Shown here: positions 1 through 39,516 of the stretch, piece by piece
Numbering within the stretch: position 1 is the stretch's first letter
Layout of the letters: every line of letters begins with the position of its first letter
NCBI RefSeq assembly: GCF_000283155.1
Contig: NW_004454193.1
Location: 6,872,483-6,936,482 of the forward strand
DNA length: 64,000 bases
Direction: 5' to 3'
Origin: Ceratotherium simum simum
Lineage: Eukaryota > Chordata > Mammalia > Perissodactyla > Rhinocerotidae
Made by a program: the position numbers and the translations under genes
The notes under the pieces: model-generated
What the model was told of the DNA's origin: nothing
Database searches by the model: none
Seen by the model: only the letters and a program-made list of their open reading frames with translations

Positions 1-1589
1 TTGCTTAAGGGCCCATAATTGGGGGAGATGGAATGGGATTTAGCCAGTGTTTGTCGAATGAATGAATGAAGATTAAATGAATGAATGAACGATTGTTGAA
101 ATACTGGAGAGACTCATTCAAAATAACTATCATTATGGGGGCATTGGGTCGATTCACATCAACCCCTTTGCCTACTGATGTATTCACACTGGAGAAAATC
201 TATATACATACAGTTTACGCTACTGTATTTCATTGATAACAGGCTAGTTTCATTCTTTGGGAGAATATCTGCATCCCAATAGGTGTCTTCTATTCTGCCC
301 AGTTTTGAGTGTTTCCAGCATTTTTCTCACGTTTTCTAAGCGTGAAGCAAATCCAAGTTGCTGGTCTGAAAGCATGAATATTTAATACAAACATATGCAG
401 AGAGGGGACAATCTGTCTCTCGTGTCTCGGGAAACCACAAACTCAGTGTTTCCTATTTCTCTGTCAGCTCACAAGTCTTGCCTCCTGCCTGGCCTAGGGA
501 GTGTTGAGGTGGTGGAGAGAGAAGAAGGGCTGAGGAAAGAGAAAGTTGCCTCTCTCTTCCTCCCCCTGCCTCCTCTTTCACCTTGCACCTCGAAGCCCCA
601 CAGATGTCAACTTTCCTGCTGATGCTTCCCCAGAGCTGCCATCCCTGTTCCTTCAGGGCTAACTCCTCGACCACCCGGCCATGGAGATGGGTACTTTGTG
701 TGGATCATGAGCCCCACGGTGATTGACTCCAACGGGGGAAGGGTCAGGCCCCACGTCAGCTGGTGGAGAAACTTGACAACCTTTTTGCCCCTTGGTTACA
801 GGAATAAATTTAAAAAATGCAGAAAAAAGTAAAACAAACAAGAAGATCACTTATAATCTCACCACTCAGAGAAACCTGTTAGTAATTTAGCACATATCCC
901 TTTTATGGATGTAATATTGGGACAATGTTGTATATGTTGTTATGTAAATTTTATAATAATATCTTCACATCATTAAATATTTGTCCACAAAATGATTTAA
1001 CAATATACACCATCCCAACAGAAGGATGTAGAATAATTTATTTAATTCCTTCCTTATCCCCCTATCCTTGCACCCTTGGATTAGCAAGAGGAGTTGTTTG
1101 GAAGAAGCAATCCTCTGTGGCTCCATAATCCACTTGTTAAACAGCTGCTTCAAGGTCAAGCAGAACTCACTACAAGTGGGGTGTTTCATCTTGTCTCTGC
1201 CACTCAAAGGTCTTAGAAAGGAATTCACAACACAACAATAGAGGAAAGAACTTTTGTGAATGAGAGAACTTATTTTTGGCACAATGCTGCCCAAAAGATA
1301 TTCTTCTTTACTTTTTCTTAACTTTCTGCCTTAAACCACTGAGATTTATGAAATCCTTACAATCATAACACTACTCTTCAAAGTTAAGTAGGGTACAGAT
1401 TTGGGTAATAACAATTAGGAACAACAAGAGAAGCAGAAGGAAAGAGATAGCTAGTTATCAAAAATATGCAAATTAAAACAGTGTCATGTTCTCTCTCTTT
1501 TTTCTTTGATGAGGAAGGGCTTATGAAATTCACAGTGTTATTTCTATTTTTTAGTCTCAGTGTCCCAGGTGAGAGAATTAAGAAATCCA

Positions 1590-2160
1590 CATTCTTAGAC
1601 GCTGGAAAACAATTTCACAGTTTGCATCAAGAACTTTAAAATGCTTCTAGATCCCAGCCTAGAAATTTCACTTCTAAAAACTAATCCTAAGAAAATTATT
1701 AGAGACTAAAGATTTATGCAAATAAGGCTGAGAAGAATGTTTTTCTGGCATCAAAATGTGAGCAGTCAGCCTAAATATCCAATAGGACAGGAATACTAAA
1801 ATAAATTTTAATCCATGAAATGTTGGATGTTTTTGATGAGTTTTTACTGACTTTGAGGAAACGCCAACAATATAGTGTTCTATGAACAAAAACATAATAT
1901 AAATCAATTTTTAAATTGTATGTAAGACATGGAAAGATTATTAGAAGAAAACATATAAAAATTTATGGCAAATACTTATAGATAAAGGAATTATGAGTGA
2001 CATCTAGTTTCTTCTTTATATGTTCCCATATTTCCAAAACTTTCTACAACTGTAAGATATATATAATTATATATTAATTTTATATTCAGAAAAGTTATTT
2101 TTTATTAAAAAGACAGTGAGACAAATACACAAATAAAAGAAAAACGTTGACAAAATCTGT
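1590..2160 (+). repeat. Old L1/HAL1-like 3' segment, copy A intron 11
   Basis: Has typical L1M/HAL1 phrases such as TTTCACTTCTAAAAACTAAT, AAAATTATTAGAGACTAAAG and AATAAATTTTAATCCATGAAAT. Counterpart at about 44800-45360. Confidence 0.6.
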
Positions 2161-3557
2161 GTAGTCTTGTCAAAAGAACTTGAACACAAAGTCATGAGAT
2201 ATCAGATGAAAAACACAAGTCCACTATGGCTGGACCAGCAGACGATGCAGAAAAGGATACCACAAAGCAGACAGGTAGGAAGAAGAAAGATCAAGTTTAT
2301 GAAAGAACAGATTTGACCTCAGGTAGGCCCTGGCTGAAGAGTTTCATCAGGACCCTCGGGAGGAGGAAGGGGTAACTAGCACCAGTACGTTACTGTCCTG
2401 AGGGCTTGGGCACATAGTAGGTCAGCTGTAGATACTTTCTATCGTTCTTACAACATCCTGAATTTACAACCTTTCAAGCACAGTTAGAGAGAGAGGTCTA
2501 GACCAGAGAACCATTTCCTAGCTTGCAGTCTAGGCGAAGGAGGGCTCCTAGAAAAGGAAGGGTCCTGTGAGGACCTCAAAAGGGTACCCGGAAAGGACAC
2601 CTCCTCTCTAGGTAAGCTCATCCACCCTGACCTCACACCCCATCCACACAGCCTTGGGTCAGTGTCAGAAGGTCGCTTGGTAGACCCAGCAAACACTGAG
2701 ATGGACAAAAGCCAGGCACAGACATCGACGTTCTCCAGACCACCTCCCCCATACCGCCCACTACTCATTTCCTTTGACTTTCTTGGTCCCGGACAGCCCT
2801 CCTGATCTTCTGCTTGGCTTCACTCTACACACAGCTCCAGCACTTAACACATTAGTTTGAAGTTAGCTCTGGACCTTTCAAGACACATCTTCTAAGATTT
2901 GCTCTCTAGCCCCACGGGCAACAAAAACTTCAGGTGAGGAGTCCTTGTATCAGATACTGTCGATGCCTCACCATATCCCTTACTTCTGGATGTGCCAGCC
3001 TGACCTCCTCCTCTGACATCTGTAGCTCTTTGTCTGAGGTCTTTGGCCACCAGAGACCACTCAGTCCATGAGTGCAGCAGGTCAAAGAGCCAGAGAATCA
3101 ACAATCCCTGGAGAACAGGCTTCAAACAATGACATGTGGAAGTTGGAGGATAAATACTGCAGTTCCCATACCACTTGCTCAGGATAACCCTGAGACCGTC
3201 TTCTTCAGGTTTCCCAGAGCTCCCCAGCACCAGCACCAGTGTCCACAGCGGACACTAGCTTGACAGGGCAGCATGGATTGTTTTCCTTCTCCTTCCTGTG
3301 TCACTTCTCCACTCCTCTACTGGTGTTTCCTGGGATCACCTCCCAAATAAACTATTTGCATTCAGATCCTCTTCCCAGAGTCAGCTTCTGGCAGAAATCA
3401 AAAGAGGACAGCATCCCACCCTAGGCCATATGGTATCAGCCTTGCAGAACTGACTCTCAGCAATTTAAACATATCTGTCTATGCTGAGGGGTGGGCAGGA
3501 TAGACATCAAAGCTGGTGGGATCAGTGTCCCTTTCCTGTCCAACTTCTGGGACTCAC

Positions 3558-29021
<25,464 letters not shown>

Positions 29022-29190
29022 CGTGGAAGGACAGCAGCTCCTGGGCCTGCAGGTCTCTGTGCCGCTGGGAGGGGATGTGCAGTCAGGCCCCAGAGCTCCA
29101 GTTCCTGCCTTGCTCCTCAGCTCCCAAGTCCCCAGCCAATAGCCAATCAGGCAGAAAAGCTCTCTCCCTTTCAAAGATCACTCTGGGCCT
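29022..29190 (-). promoter_or_regulatory. Gene A proximal promoter / 5' UTR with two CCAAT boxes
   Basis: Directly upstream of the start codon there is no TATA box, but two CCAAT motifs lie 7 bases apart (29136-29140 and 29143-29147, reading CCAAT on the plus strand, i.e. inverted relative to the gene). They sit about 115-126 bases before the ATG, a reasonable distance for a TATA-less promoter with the start site in between. The transcription start itself is not visible. A TCAAAGATC-like motif at 29171-29179 could bind a TCF or nuclear receptor factor, but this is speculative. Confidence 0.5.
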
Positions 29191-30179
29191 TTTTGGATCC
29201 TCTATGCGTAGCCTCCCAGAGTTTACCCTCTTTCATCAAAACAACACAGAGTAAACTCTCCGATTACGGATAGCCACAGACTGGTCAAACAACTTTTTAC
29301 ATAAGTGTCTCTCCCTTCCTGGACTCTAACCTTAGTGCTTTGAGCTTCCCAAAGGCAGGCACAAGCAACAGATGACTTTATACAAGGGGAGACATTTCTG
29401 GGGTCCTCAGAACAATCTTGAAAACTTTTAGAGCAACTCCCAGCCCCACAGCTCCTCGGCTAGGGAACTGAGGACAAATCACTTAGCTTCCCTCGGGTTC
29501 TAATTCATAGAGCTCTATGCTGTCCAGTTTGGACACATCTTAAATGTATTTAGTCTCCCTTCTGATGCCTAAATTAGCTTTACAATATTCCTGCCAAGTG
29601 TCTCAGCTTCCTGTCCCACACCTCCAGGGTCAGGGAACTCACTACCTCTAGAGACAGGGATCTTTGGGCAGAATGTTCTTACAGTAACGAACTCCATCCC
29701 TCCATGGTCCCTGGCTCTATTCATTCATTCCTCCATCCATCCATCACCCATTTGTTTCATTATTCCATTTATTCATTCATTCTCCAAATGTGTGGCACTA
29801 TGCTAGGTGTTATAACTACAAAGATTAATTCAAGACATGTTTCATCTCCTCAAGGAGCTCACAGTGTAATAGATAAGACAGATGGTGTGTGGGGGTATGA
29901 ATTGCAGTGCAATATGAAAGCACTCAAATAGAGGGATACAAAGTGCTTTGGGTACACCTGGGAAAGTGTCCTTTACCTGCAGGGGGCAGAGGGAAGATGC
30001 TCAAAGCCTGTTTCATAGAATCATTAAATGTCCAACAACAGGGAATTCATTAAAGACACTCTGGTACAGCTGGCTAAGGAAATACTGTGCATTCACTCGA
30101 ACTAGTGATGCACACCTCTACTTATTGACAAGGAAAAGCAGTCATTATCTGTTGTGAAGGGGAAAAAAAAAACAGGTTA

Positions 30180-30830
30180 TAGAACAGTTATGGCCACTCT
30201 TTGGGAAACAGTTTAATAGTTCCTCAAAAAAATTAAATGTAACATTACCGTATTTTCTAGCATTCACTCCTAGGTAATTAACCAAGATAATTGAAAACAT
30301 GTTCATATGAAAGCTTGTATACAAATAGCAGCATTATTCATAATAACCAAAAGTGGAAACAATGTAAATGTCCATCAACTGATGAACAGACATATAAAAT
30401 GTGATTTATCCAAACAATGGAATATTATTCAGCTGTAAAAAGAAATAAAGTATAGATACTTGTTACAGCAAGAATGTTTTCATTCATTTCAAGGTTGAAT
30501 TTTGAAAACATGCTAATGAAAGAATCTAGACACAAAAGGCCACATATCATATGCTTCTATTTATAATAAATGTCCAGAATAAGCAAATACACAGGGATAG
30601 AAAGTAGATGGGAGGTTACCAGGGGCTGGGGGAGGAGGGGATGAGGAACCACTGCTAATGGGATGAGGTTTCTGTTTGGAGTGAGGGAAAGGCTCAGGGA
30701 TTAGATAGCGGTGATGGTTATACAACTTTGTGAATTTACTAAAACCACTGAGTTGTACACTTTAAAAGGGTGAATTTTATGGTATGTGAATTATATTTTG
30801 ATAAAATAAAGAAATATTTAAAAAAAAATC
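30180..30830 (+). repeat. L1 LINE 3' end
   Basis: Classic 3' L1 wording: GGAAACAGTTTAATAGTTCC, ATGTCCATCAACTGATGAAC, CAATGGAATATTATTCAGCT, AGGGGCTGGGGGAGGAGGGG, ACCACTGAGTTGTACACTTT, then an A-rich tail. Confidence 0.88.
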
Positions 30831-32105
30831 CAGTCATGTATAATAGCTCACTTTAGTAAAAATGTTTATCTTTGAACAGGAAAAATTCTGGAAGGTTATA
30901 CATCTAGTCAGTATCACAACAGCCATCTCCTGGCTGTAGTATTGTGAGTGTTTATACTCTTTGCTTTTTCCACTTTTATTCATTCAGACATTCATTTGGC
31001 TGTGTGGCAAACAATGTGCTGAGTGTTTTCTTTGCAGGATCTCACTTAGATCTCAAAATAACCCAACAAATTGATTCTGTTACCTCCTGGGGCTCAGCGT
31101 GGTTCAGGAACTGGGCCACAGTCACCCATCAAGCATGAGGAAGAGCTGAGGATTGAACAAAAGCAGCACAACATTACAGCCCATATTCTCAACACCTCTG
31201 CCACAGAGTCAAAACTTTTTGAGAAACTGACATCCTGGTGCCCCAAGCACAGGCCTGGTCCCCCTGTGGGTGAGCTCAGGAGCCCTCTCTCCTGGCTTCT
31301 CCTCCACCTCCACCCCTTCAAAGTGCCACACCTTCCTGCTGACCCCTCCTGGATCCTCAGGCTGCCTGGAAGGAGGGTTGGAAACAGGGGTGCTGGGGTT
31401 CCTAGGAGAGGTAGTGACCAGGTGGTGGAGGTGCTCGCTGATGGCTCTCACTTCATGGTCTCCTCTCCCATTGTGGACTTGTTATTGAGAAAGTGCTGTC
31501 CAGCCAGAAATGCATGCCCCCGTCTGCCTCACATTAACTGGAGTCATGAGATTCATTCTTGTCAGTGCAGAGGGGGCAGACATGAAGCACGGTTGTCTCT
31601 AGGTCAGTGCAGTAAAGAGGCAGCTGTGCCTTCTCCACGCTCACACTGTTTTCCCAGTGTCAGTTGACAAGCCTGCCTTTGTCAAGGCCAGGTCAATATT
31701 GACATTAGGGAGAACTGTGCAACCAGTGGTTATGAAACACGTGACGATCCCAGAAAAGCTCATGGGTTCTTGGCCAAGGCCATACTTTATAGATGAAACG
31801 AAGTTTCTGGAGACTCAAAATTCAAAAAAGGATTCTCATTTACACTAATTCTAGACACGGGTGGCCAGAGAGAGGGAGAACTGTGGACAGAGTCAGGACT
31901 TTGTGACATTAGAGTCAGTGCCCAGAGGTGATTGCGTCAGCAAAGATTGACCTGGCCTCGGGGTTCTCCCTTTTAACGAAACACGGGTCATAAAGAGTAC
32001 CGTAATACAGGGCACCCCTGTCTCTCTCTACTTGGGGCAATATGAATGGTCTCAGAGCAGATATCAAGGCTGTGTCTAGTCACTTAGCACAACACACAAA
32101 CACAC

Positions 32106-32132
32106 CACACACACACACACACACACACACAC
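32106..32132. repeat. (CA)n microsatellite
   Basis: About 13 CA units in the intergenic region. Confidence 0.95.
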
Positions 32133-32244
32133 CTGTTAAGGCATAACCATTCTGCCTTTTGCCCTGGTCTGCTGGCCTTTGCAACCTGGGAACACAGCCC
32201 TGGCTCTTAGCCTATGAAGATTGTAGGATGCTGACTTAGCACAA

Positions 32245-32412
32245 TATAAAAGGCAGAGATGAATTATTCTGTCAACTCAACTGTTCAATTACACGCCCAC
32301 TTGTGACAACAACCAATTCTGCAACCAGAGGAAGCGACTCCCGGAACTTGCTGTGTCTGGCTGCAGCCTGGAAGCCCATTCCTGGCTCATGAGGACTCTG
32401 CAGAAGTGATGG
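32245..32412 (+). promoter_or_regulatory. Possible TATA promoter and non-coding first exon (speculative)
   Basis: A consensus TATAAAAGG (32245-32253) is followed about 160 bases later by ATGG|GTAAGG, a good splice donor (GT at 32413-32414). This could be an independent transcript start or part of an LTR. I found no downstream exon or coding frame to support a gene. Confidence 0.25.
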
Positions 32413-33924
32413 GTAAGGCTGGAGTCTATGAAGCCTAAAGCCAGACCTCAGTTTTACTTAACGTGTATAATCTCCCTGCGTCACATTAGCCGTAAGAGAT
32501 ACAGCTCTTCTTGTTTCAGTGGCAGTTGACTGGGATTATCGCTGTTCCCTCGGGGAACTCCCTGAGGTTTCCCATGTGGAACTAGATGGTCTGAAGAGTA
32601 AACTCCTAGGAACTGGCCTTAATTCCTAAGTGGTTGGGCAGGTCTCAGGAGAGAAGACACCTCTGGGGGCTCCAAATTAGCTCCCCAAACCTCTCCATCT
32701 CCATCAATTTTCTCAAGAGATATGTGGAGAGAACATGCTAGAACAGTCTCTGAACTAGTAGGAGCCCCTGTCCCACTGGGCCCTTCACTTGACTTCGTCT
32801 GTTAATCATGGGATTAATTAGGCAGAGCCTTCATGGTGGGGAACACAGCACTGGGAGACCAGAGGTCTGGGCACCCCACTGGGTGACATTATGGGGTCTT
32901 CTGGGAATGTGGTAGTAAGAGGAAAGGGTGTCTATGGGTTGATAATCTCTCATGCTCTGTTCACCCTGGATCAATATTCTATGAATCTAGAATCCTATGA
33001 CATTTTCCAATGCATCCCAGACATAAGCGTGTTTCTGGAACCTCAGTTATTCTCAGAATAACATCATGTTTTTTGCCATGTAAGTGTACCATCCATACTA
33101 TTATTAGCAGTTTTCCACTTCCTAACTGGATTATTTTTTTTACTTCGTGACAATCATTCAAAAATGAAATTTTACATCATTTATATTAATGGAAGGCTTG
33201 TATAACTTACCATGATTTAAAAGTAAGAATGGAAAATGTCTCATTGTATATTTAAAATTTAAAATGATGTTAAAAATCAGAAGTGAAGAAGCAAATATAA
33301 GTAATAATATCTTCAATTGATTTACAAAAGTATATACCTCAAAATAACTTGCTCAATGGGAAAAGTGAACCATTGATGGTCAGTTAGTTATAAGGGTAGG
33401 AACAACCTTGTTCACCATTATGACCACTAGGTAGGCGACCAGGCATTGGCTACATCAAGGGTCATTGTTACTGCAGTCATTTCCCTGAGCTTCGGGAAAC
33501 CTCTTCCTTTTGACAGATCATTGGGGAGAAATCTCATTATGTTCACAACTCTCTTGGCCTTTTATGCTGGGCTGTAATTAGGTGTTTAGACTCCATATTT
33601 TCAATCTAGTCCTAGGACTGAGGGAGGGAGAGCACCTGTGGGAAATTTTGGCCTGGGGATGCATCCTGGAGGGGAGTGCTACTCCATGGGCATAGTGGTC
33701 ATCCTGCATGGCCCTAACAACTGGTGGTCAGGTCATCTACATCAGCAGTCACATGGGTCTGCCTAGTCTAGCTCCTGCTGAGTAAGAATATATTATGCGA
33801 GTAGGGTAAACTATGGAAGGGAATGGGCCCAGAATTTCAGGGGCTTATTTCCTGTTTAAGTAAAGAACTGGGGCACTAGTCAGGTCAACAAACTGGCTGC
33901 CCACCATATGCTCATTCAGGTATA

Positions 33925-34150
33925 TAACCAGGGGGCCAGCAAACTTACTCTGTAGAAGGCCAGATAGTACATATTTTAGGCTTTGTGGCTCATATTGTCT
34001 CTGTGGCAATTTCTCAACTCTGCCATGGTAGCAAAAACAGCATAGACCATACCTAGGCAAAGGGGCATGGCTGTATTTCAATAAAATTTTATTTTAAAAG
34101 CAGATGGTGGGCCAGATTTGTCCCACAGGCTATAGTTTGCTGACTCTTGA
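33925..34150. repeat. Non-autonomous hAT-type DNA transposon fossil
   Basis: Ends are inverted copies (GCCAGCAAACTT at left; the reverse of the right end reads GTCAGCAAACTA). Interior phrases GGCCAGATAGTACATATTTT and TTCAATAAAATTTTATTTTA are those of a common mammalian MER element; family not named. Confidence 0.6.
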
Positions 34151-35865
34151 TCTAGACCGTGACAGCTTTGCCATCTTTAACTCATGGTCTCTAATGTTAT
34201 TAGGGGTGTTGATTCCAGTCAGCTCCAGTGCGGAGGAGCACGAATAAGAGAACATGGCGCAGGGGGGCATTGTGGACCAGCCCTGGATGTGGCACTCCTC
34301 ACTATCACTCACATTCCACTCGAAATAATTTAGCCACGTGGCCAATGTAATTGCAAGGAAGGCTGGGAAATATGGTCTGGTTGTGCGCCAAAAAAGATAG
34401 TACACTTCAATGGAGAACTAGCAATTCCTGCCACAAATAGTATAGATTAAATGAGATATTTGATATTAGGGACTTTTCTTTTTTTCTAATATACAGCAAA
34501 ACAAATACATAACCATTATATAAATGCTTTCAAGTTTGTTTGCATGCCATCTAAAATGGTCTTGCATAACTCTGGAAATAAATTTACTACACTTTGGTAA
34601 ACAATGAACTTTGGTATTTCTTTGATTTGAATTCCAAGAGTCTGGCTGTAAACCCAGTCCCTGCTTCCTGGAGCTAACTATAAAGGTTCCCTTCAGCCTT
34701 TTATGAACAAAAAAAGTAAACAGGTGAATCAGAAAGACAGAGAAAAATTAAGGCCCAGAAAATTTGATTGAATCATACTTTGGAAATGGCTTGGAAAACT
34801 CAATTTACTATTATAGATTTTTTTTTTTATTGTAGACGTCTGGGTGAATACAGGGATCTCAATTAGACAAGTGTTTTGTGTGTTTTCTTACCCTGAAAGT
34901 TTATATATATTAATGCCCCAAACTGTCCATGACTTCTGCTTATACTGGGCATTAACAAGTGAGCAGGATTTGGAGGAGCAGAGAAGACAGGACATTAGCA
35001 GTGGTGCAAGGTGGGTTTAGAGGCTTCTCTAGGAGATCATTTGGTCTGGAAGGGCGAATAGAGGATGGAGGGCTTGAATGCCAAGTTAAGGAGAACCAGC
35101 TTTCACTCTGGACAATGCAGAGCCATTGAAAGTCTTTAATCCAGAAAATGACAAGATAAAAGGGCATTTCTGAAAGTAGAATCTGGCAGAAGCAGGCAAA
35201 CAACTGCAGGGGCCAAAAGAGTTACTCTGAAGAGGAACCCCCAAGCACTCACTGGGAAGGTGGAGGGTGAGCTCTCATTTCCAAAGACAGCTGAGTTCTC
35301 TGCTTGTGAAATCTTGGTCTTCTGGGGTCCCACAGGCCTCAGCAAGAATAATGACATAAGCATCTCCAAAAAGCTGGACTGAATAAGGTTTTGCCAAATC
35401 CCAAGATCTATTGATGTTGGCGCTCAGTTCTCACTTTAGAGGTTCTTAGAACCCATTGGTCTTTGTACCCCTCTGAGATCCCCCCAGTCATTGCCTGTCC
35501 CGTCCTACGTGTCCTTCTGTGGAAGCAGGTCGGGAGCACATTGGGGAGGGCACGGGATGGCACAGGAGTGTGTGTGGGAGGACGAGTCAGTCCATGGTCC
35601 CCCAATCCCATCACTCAGGTTCAATGGCTTTTCACACTACACACATATGAAATGTCATTTCAACATGCCAAATAAGCGTGAACATCAAGATGTGCAAGGT
35701 AAATTGAGATACTCAAATTGCCCCTATAGAATTGACAAGGATTTGTACCCCTACCATTTTAGTGGTCACGCCAAGTATTGTCAAGAGTATGGAAAAACAG
35801 GAACTTTCACAATTGATGAACTAGCAAACATTCTTGGGGGACAATTTGGCAAAATCTATCCAAAT

Positions 35866-35945
35866 ACAATCATCCCATGGTATCTGCAGGGGATGGGTTC
35901 CAGGACCCCTCATGGATACCAAAATCTGTGAAAGCTCAAGTCAGA
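35866..35945. repeat. MER2/Tigger-type fragment
   Basis: CATGGTATCTGCAGGGGATG, GGTTCCAGGACCCCTCATGG and ATACCAAAATCTGTGAAAGC match the end of MER2-type elements. Confidence 0.65.
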
Positions 35946-37142
35946 TGTGTGGTGACCAGACTCCTGAAAGAGCTGTCAAGTAGAGTGCTTCTAGTGCCCT
36001 ACTTATCAGCTACTGGTACTGTCAGCCTCAGGTCTGGGAGGGGCTGAGCTGGAATAGACTAGCAGGGCATGAAGGTAAGGGGTTGGGCTTAAAGAAATCA
36101 CAGAAGAGGATCACTATCCCCAGAGAAGGCCCTAGAAAGCGCCATGGCATGGACACAACTAGGAGACACAGATCCATTGTTTCTGCAGCAGAGAATGGCT
36201 ATTATACAGGGAGCAGCCCCACACCTCCTGCAGCTTCAGGCTTCAGTCCAGAGTCCCAAACTAAGACAGATCGACTCAGAGTCAAAAGAAGAGAGACCTG
36301 AAGCAAGCCCAGCCCCTGGCCACAGTGGGCCTGTTGCAGACATGAAGGCCACGGTCAGCCCAACAACAAGGCACCTGCCTGCTGACCACCCTGATCCCAT
36401 TTCCAGGTCCCTGCCAAAATTTGCTCTTGCACCACAACCCTGCAAACTGTCCAGGAAGTTGCCATTGAACCCTGAGCCCCAACTCTAGTCACTTAGTAGT
36501 AACAATACTCCACCAATGGAGAAGAGTGAGAGGGCAAGAGATAAGGAAGGACTTGGCAACTGTGATATTTCAAGGGAGATGCAGAGTCAGATACAGAGCC
36601 AAGATTAGAATTATTAGCTTGGCAACTGGATTTACAGAGGTCCCCACCAGAGTTTTGGAATTGGAAGGGAAACATGGCACAAGGAGTACCTGCCTTTATT
36701 CAAAGTGTGATGGGTCCATCCCAGACTCACAAGCCATAGATTCCCAGGAGGACTGAGACCTTAGGATCATCAGCACCTTAGACAAGGCCAATGCACTGAG
36801 CTGACATTTAACTAGCAAACAGGATGGCTTATCCTGTGCCAGTTACCATTCCTAGTGCTTTAGAAATTGCAGCTTATTGAATCCTCCTGATGAGTCCATG
36901 AGGTAGTATTATTAATCCCATTTACAAGTCGAGGAAACTGAGACATAAAGAGATGAAATAACTTACTAGTTGGTGATAGTGAGGATTGAATCCAGGAAGT
37001 CGGACTCCAGTCTATGCTCTTAACCACTCTGATATGCCATCTCCCCTGGTCCCTGGACATACAGGGATAACATGGTCTAGCTGGTAGGGACATGGGTCCT
37101 CAACCGGTTCCAACACTCTTTTTGTTACACATAGAAATGAAT

Positions 37143-37290
37143 ATATCTATATATATATACATATATTTAATTGTACACATACGCAATTTATATATATACA
37201 CACAGATACTTAAGTACAAATAATTTATGTATAAATGTGTGTGTATGTATATATATATATATATATATATATACATACACACACACATAT
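37143..37290. repeat. TA/TG-rich simple repeat
   Basis: Alternating TA, CA and TG runs, densest at 37228-37290. Confidence 0.9.
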
Positions 37291-39481
37291 TTATATATTT
37301 AAGTGCCTACTATGCACTAGGAAGAAAAGACTTGTCATAGGTCACGTAGTAAAAGAGAGTTCATCTTGAACAGAGTTCTCTTGTCTTCCAGGGAAAATAC
37401 CTTTGCTGGCTTTCTCCAAGCACACCCCAGGCCCATGTTCTCTGGTTCTTTATGCCAGATACAGGCTCCATCTGGGCTCACTATCAAGAAGCAAAAGGAT
37501 TACATATACAGTGTTTGTGTGTTATGATGACGAGTGGCTGCATGTGACAGATCTAACTATGGTCTCCTAACTAATGAGGTTTTCTTGTTCTCTTGTAACA
37601 AATAGGCAATGAGTCAGAGAGAGAGGTGGTCTTCAGAGGGAAGAAGAGGGAGAATGTCCTTGGTTCCGGAGAACTTCCTATACCTGGACATAAGCAGAAA
37701 CACAATAAGGCTCTGGAGATGCTTAAGAAAGTCACCAAGGATTTGGCATCCTTCTAGCTTCCTGTTCCACCATCCATAGCATGTGGTTCTCATGCCCATG
37801 GAAAAAACATGGCTAATCCACCTGCAGACATCTTGGCCACCATTGAGGCAGGAAGGGAAATAAAGAGAGAGGGAAAAAGGCAGAGGCCAGCTGAGTCTGT
37901 GTCTCTTTACTCTGGAGAAGAGTAGATTTTTCTAGAACCCCACCCAGACATCTGCCTACATTTCATTGGCCAGATCCGTGTAACCTGGTAACTTCTAGCT
38001 GTAAGAGAGTCTGGTGGGTGGGGCAAGAATTTATAACAGAGTGCACTGCTTCTCTAGACAGAATCAGGGTTCTCTTAGGATGAGAACGAGAATTATATGG
38101 GGATGATATTGGTCATTGCCTCCCTTCCCGTGGCTTCCTCACCCTGGATTCCATCACCATCTGAGAGAGGTGAGGAGGGGTGTCGTGGAAAGCGCCATGG
38201 TCTGAGCAGCCATAGATTTGGGCTTCTCTGTCCCATGGGCTGAGATCATTATTCTCTTGGGCTCAAGTTATGGTGACTCAGCACTAGGTCTTCCAGGGTG
38301 AGGACAGACAGACCTGGGGTTGGCATTCACAGGGGCCTCTAAGCTGGCTGAGCGGGTGCCTATGTCTTTGAGCAGAGCATATCTCCCCATTCCAGATTCC
38401 CTTTCTACTTCTCTGGGCTGACAAGGCACCTTAGCAAAACAGAGGAAGCTGATTAAAATAGAATATGGCACTGTGGCCACCAGGTGGCACCAACACAGGC
38501 TCCTGCTGTCAAGCACAGGCTGAAGGAAGACAGATGTTCTAGGGGTCTTTGTGTCTGGACCAGTCTCAGAGCCTATTCGAGTCCTCAACACTTCCCTGAA
38601 CCAGGGAGTGAAAAGCAGTTCTTTTCTGAATGCAAAGATCTATTTGATTCCGTACTCTTATATATTGGATGGATTCACTCATTCATTCATTCACTGATCA
38701 GAGTTATACCCTGACCTACTATGTACCAGGAAGGAACTAGAGAATACAAAGATAAAATAACCGTGTCCTCAAGGAACTCGCATCTGATGGAGGAGACAGC
38801 TAGCGTGCTGATCGGGAAACATATTGAACCGAACTGCATGCTTCTTTGAAACCCTCTAGTGTCTCCCCACTGCCTTCAATGTAAATCCAAGTTCATCAGT
38901 GTCCCCATCCTTATCTCACCCCACCCTAATTCTCTCTTTCTTCTCCTTCTAGGATTCCTGTTACACATACGCTGCACTATTACATGTTTTCCAACATCTC
39001 TTAGCTCCTTTGTACTGTTTTTTTGCCCACTCCTTTTTCTCTTTTTATTTAAGCTGGGTAATTTATAATGACCTCTCTTCAAGTTCGCTCATTCTTTCCT
39101 CAGCCATGTCAAGTGTACTGATAAACCCAGTGAAGTTATTCTTCACCTTTGTTACTATTTTTAAAAATATCTAACATTTCCATTTGCTTCTTTCTGCAGC
39201 AATTACCCATCTGTTGATGGAAGTGTTCTATGTAGCTGTTTTCGGTTACTAGTCTGTTAGTTCTAACAACGGGGGTATCTCTGATTCTGGTTCTATTGAT
39301 TGTTTTGTGTTGTATTAGTGGGCTTCTTTTTCCTTTTTTTTTTTTTTGCTTTCTGTTTGTTTCTAATTTTAGATGAGGGATCCAGAGTCTCCCTCAGCAG
39401 TGTATGTAAGAAAGCAGAAAATTAAGTAAATTGTATTTATGACTGGAAATGGGCATGCTTCTTCTGCTAGACTCATAATGT

Positions 39482-39516
39482 ATGTGTGTGTGTGTGTGTG
39501 CATGTGTGTGTGCATG
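39482..39516. repeat. (TG)n microsatellite
   Basis: TG run with two CA interruptions. Confidence 0.95.

Noticed and set aside
31071..31667. The longest open frame in the intergenic region (198 codons, plus strand)
   Set aside because: It begins in a MIR-like stretch, has no recognisable motif or start context and is not matched by a paralog; it fits a chance open frame in GC-rich sequence.
35491..35931. A 146-codon frame with a few protein-like phrases
   Set aside because: It runs across an old L1-like remnant and into a MER2-type end; codon content and context point to repeat sequence, not a gene.
37100..37290. Possible Z-DNA or regulatory TA/TG tract
   Set aside because: Ordinary dinucleotide repeat; nothing nearby suggests a specific role.
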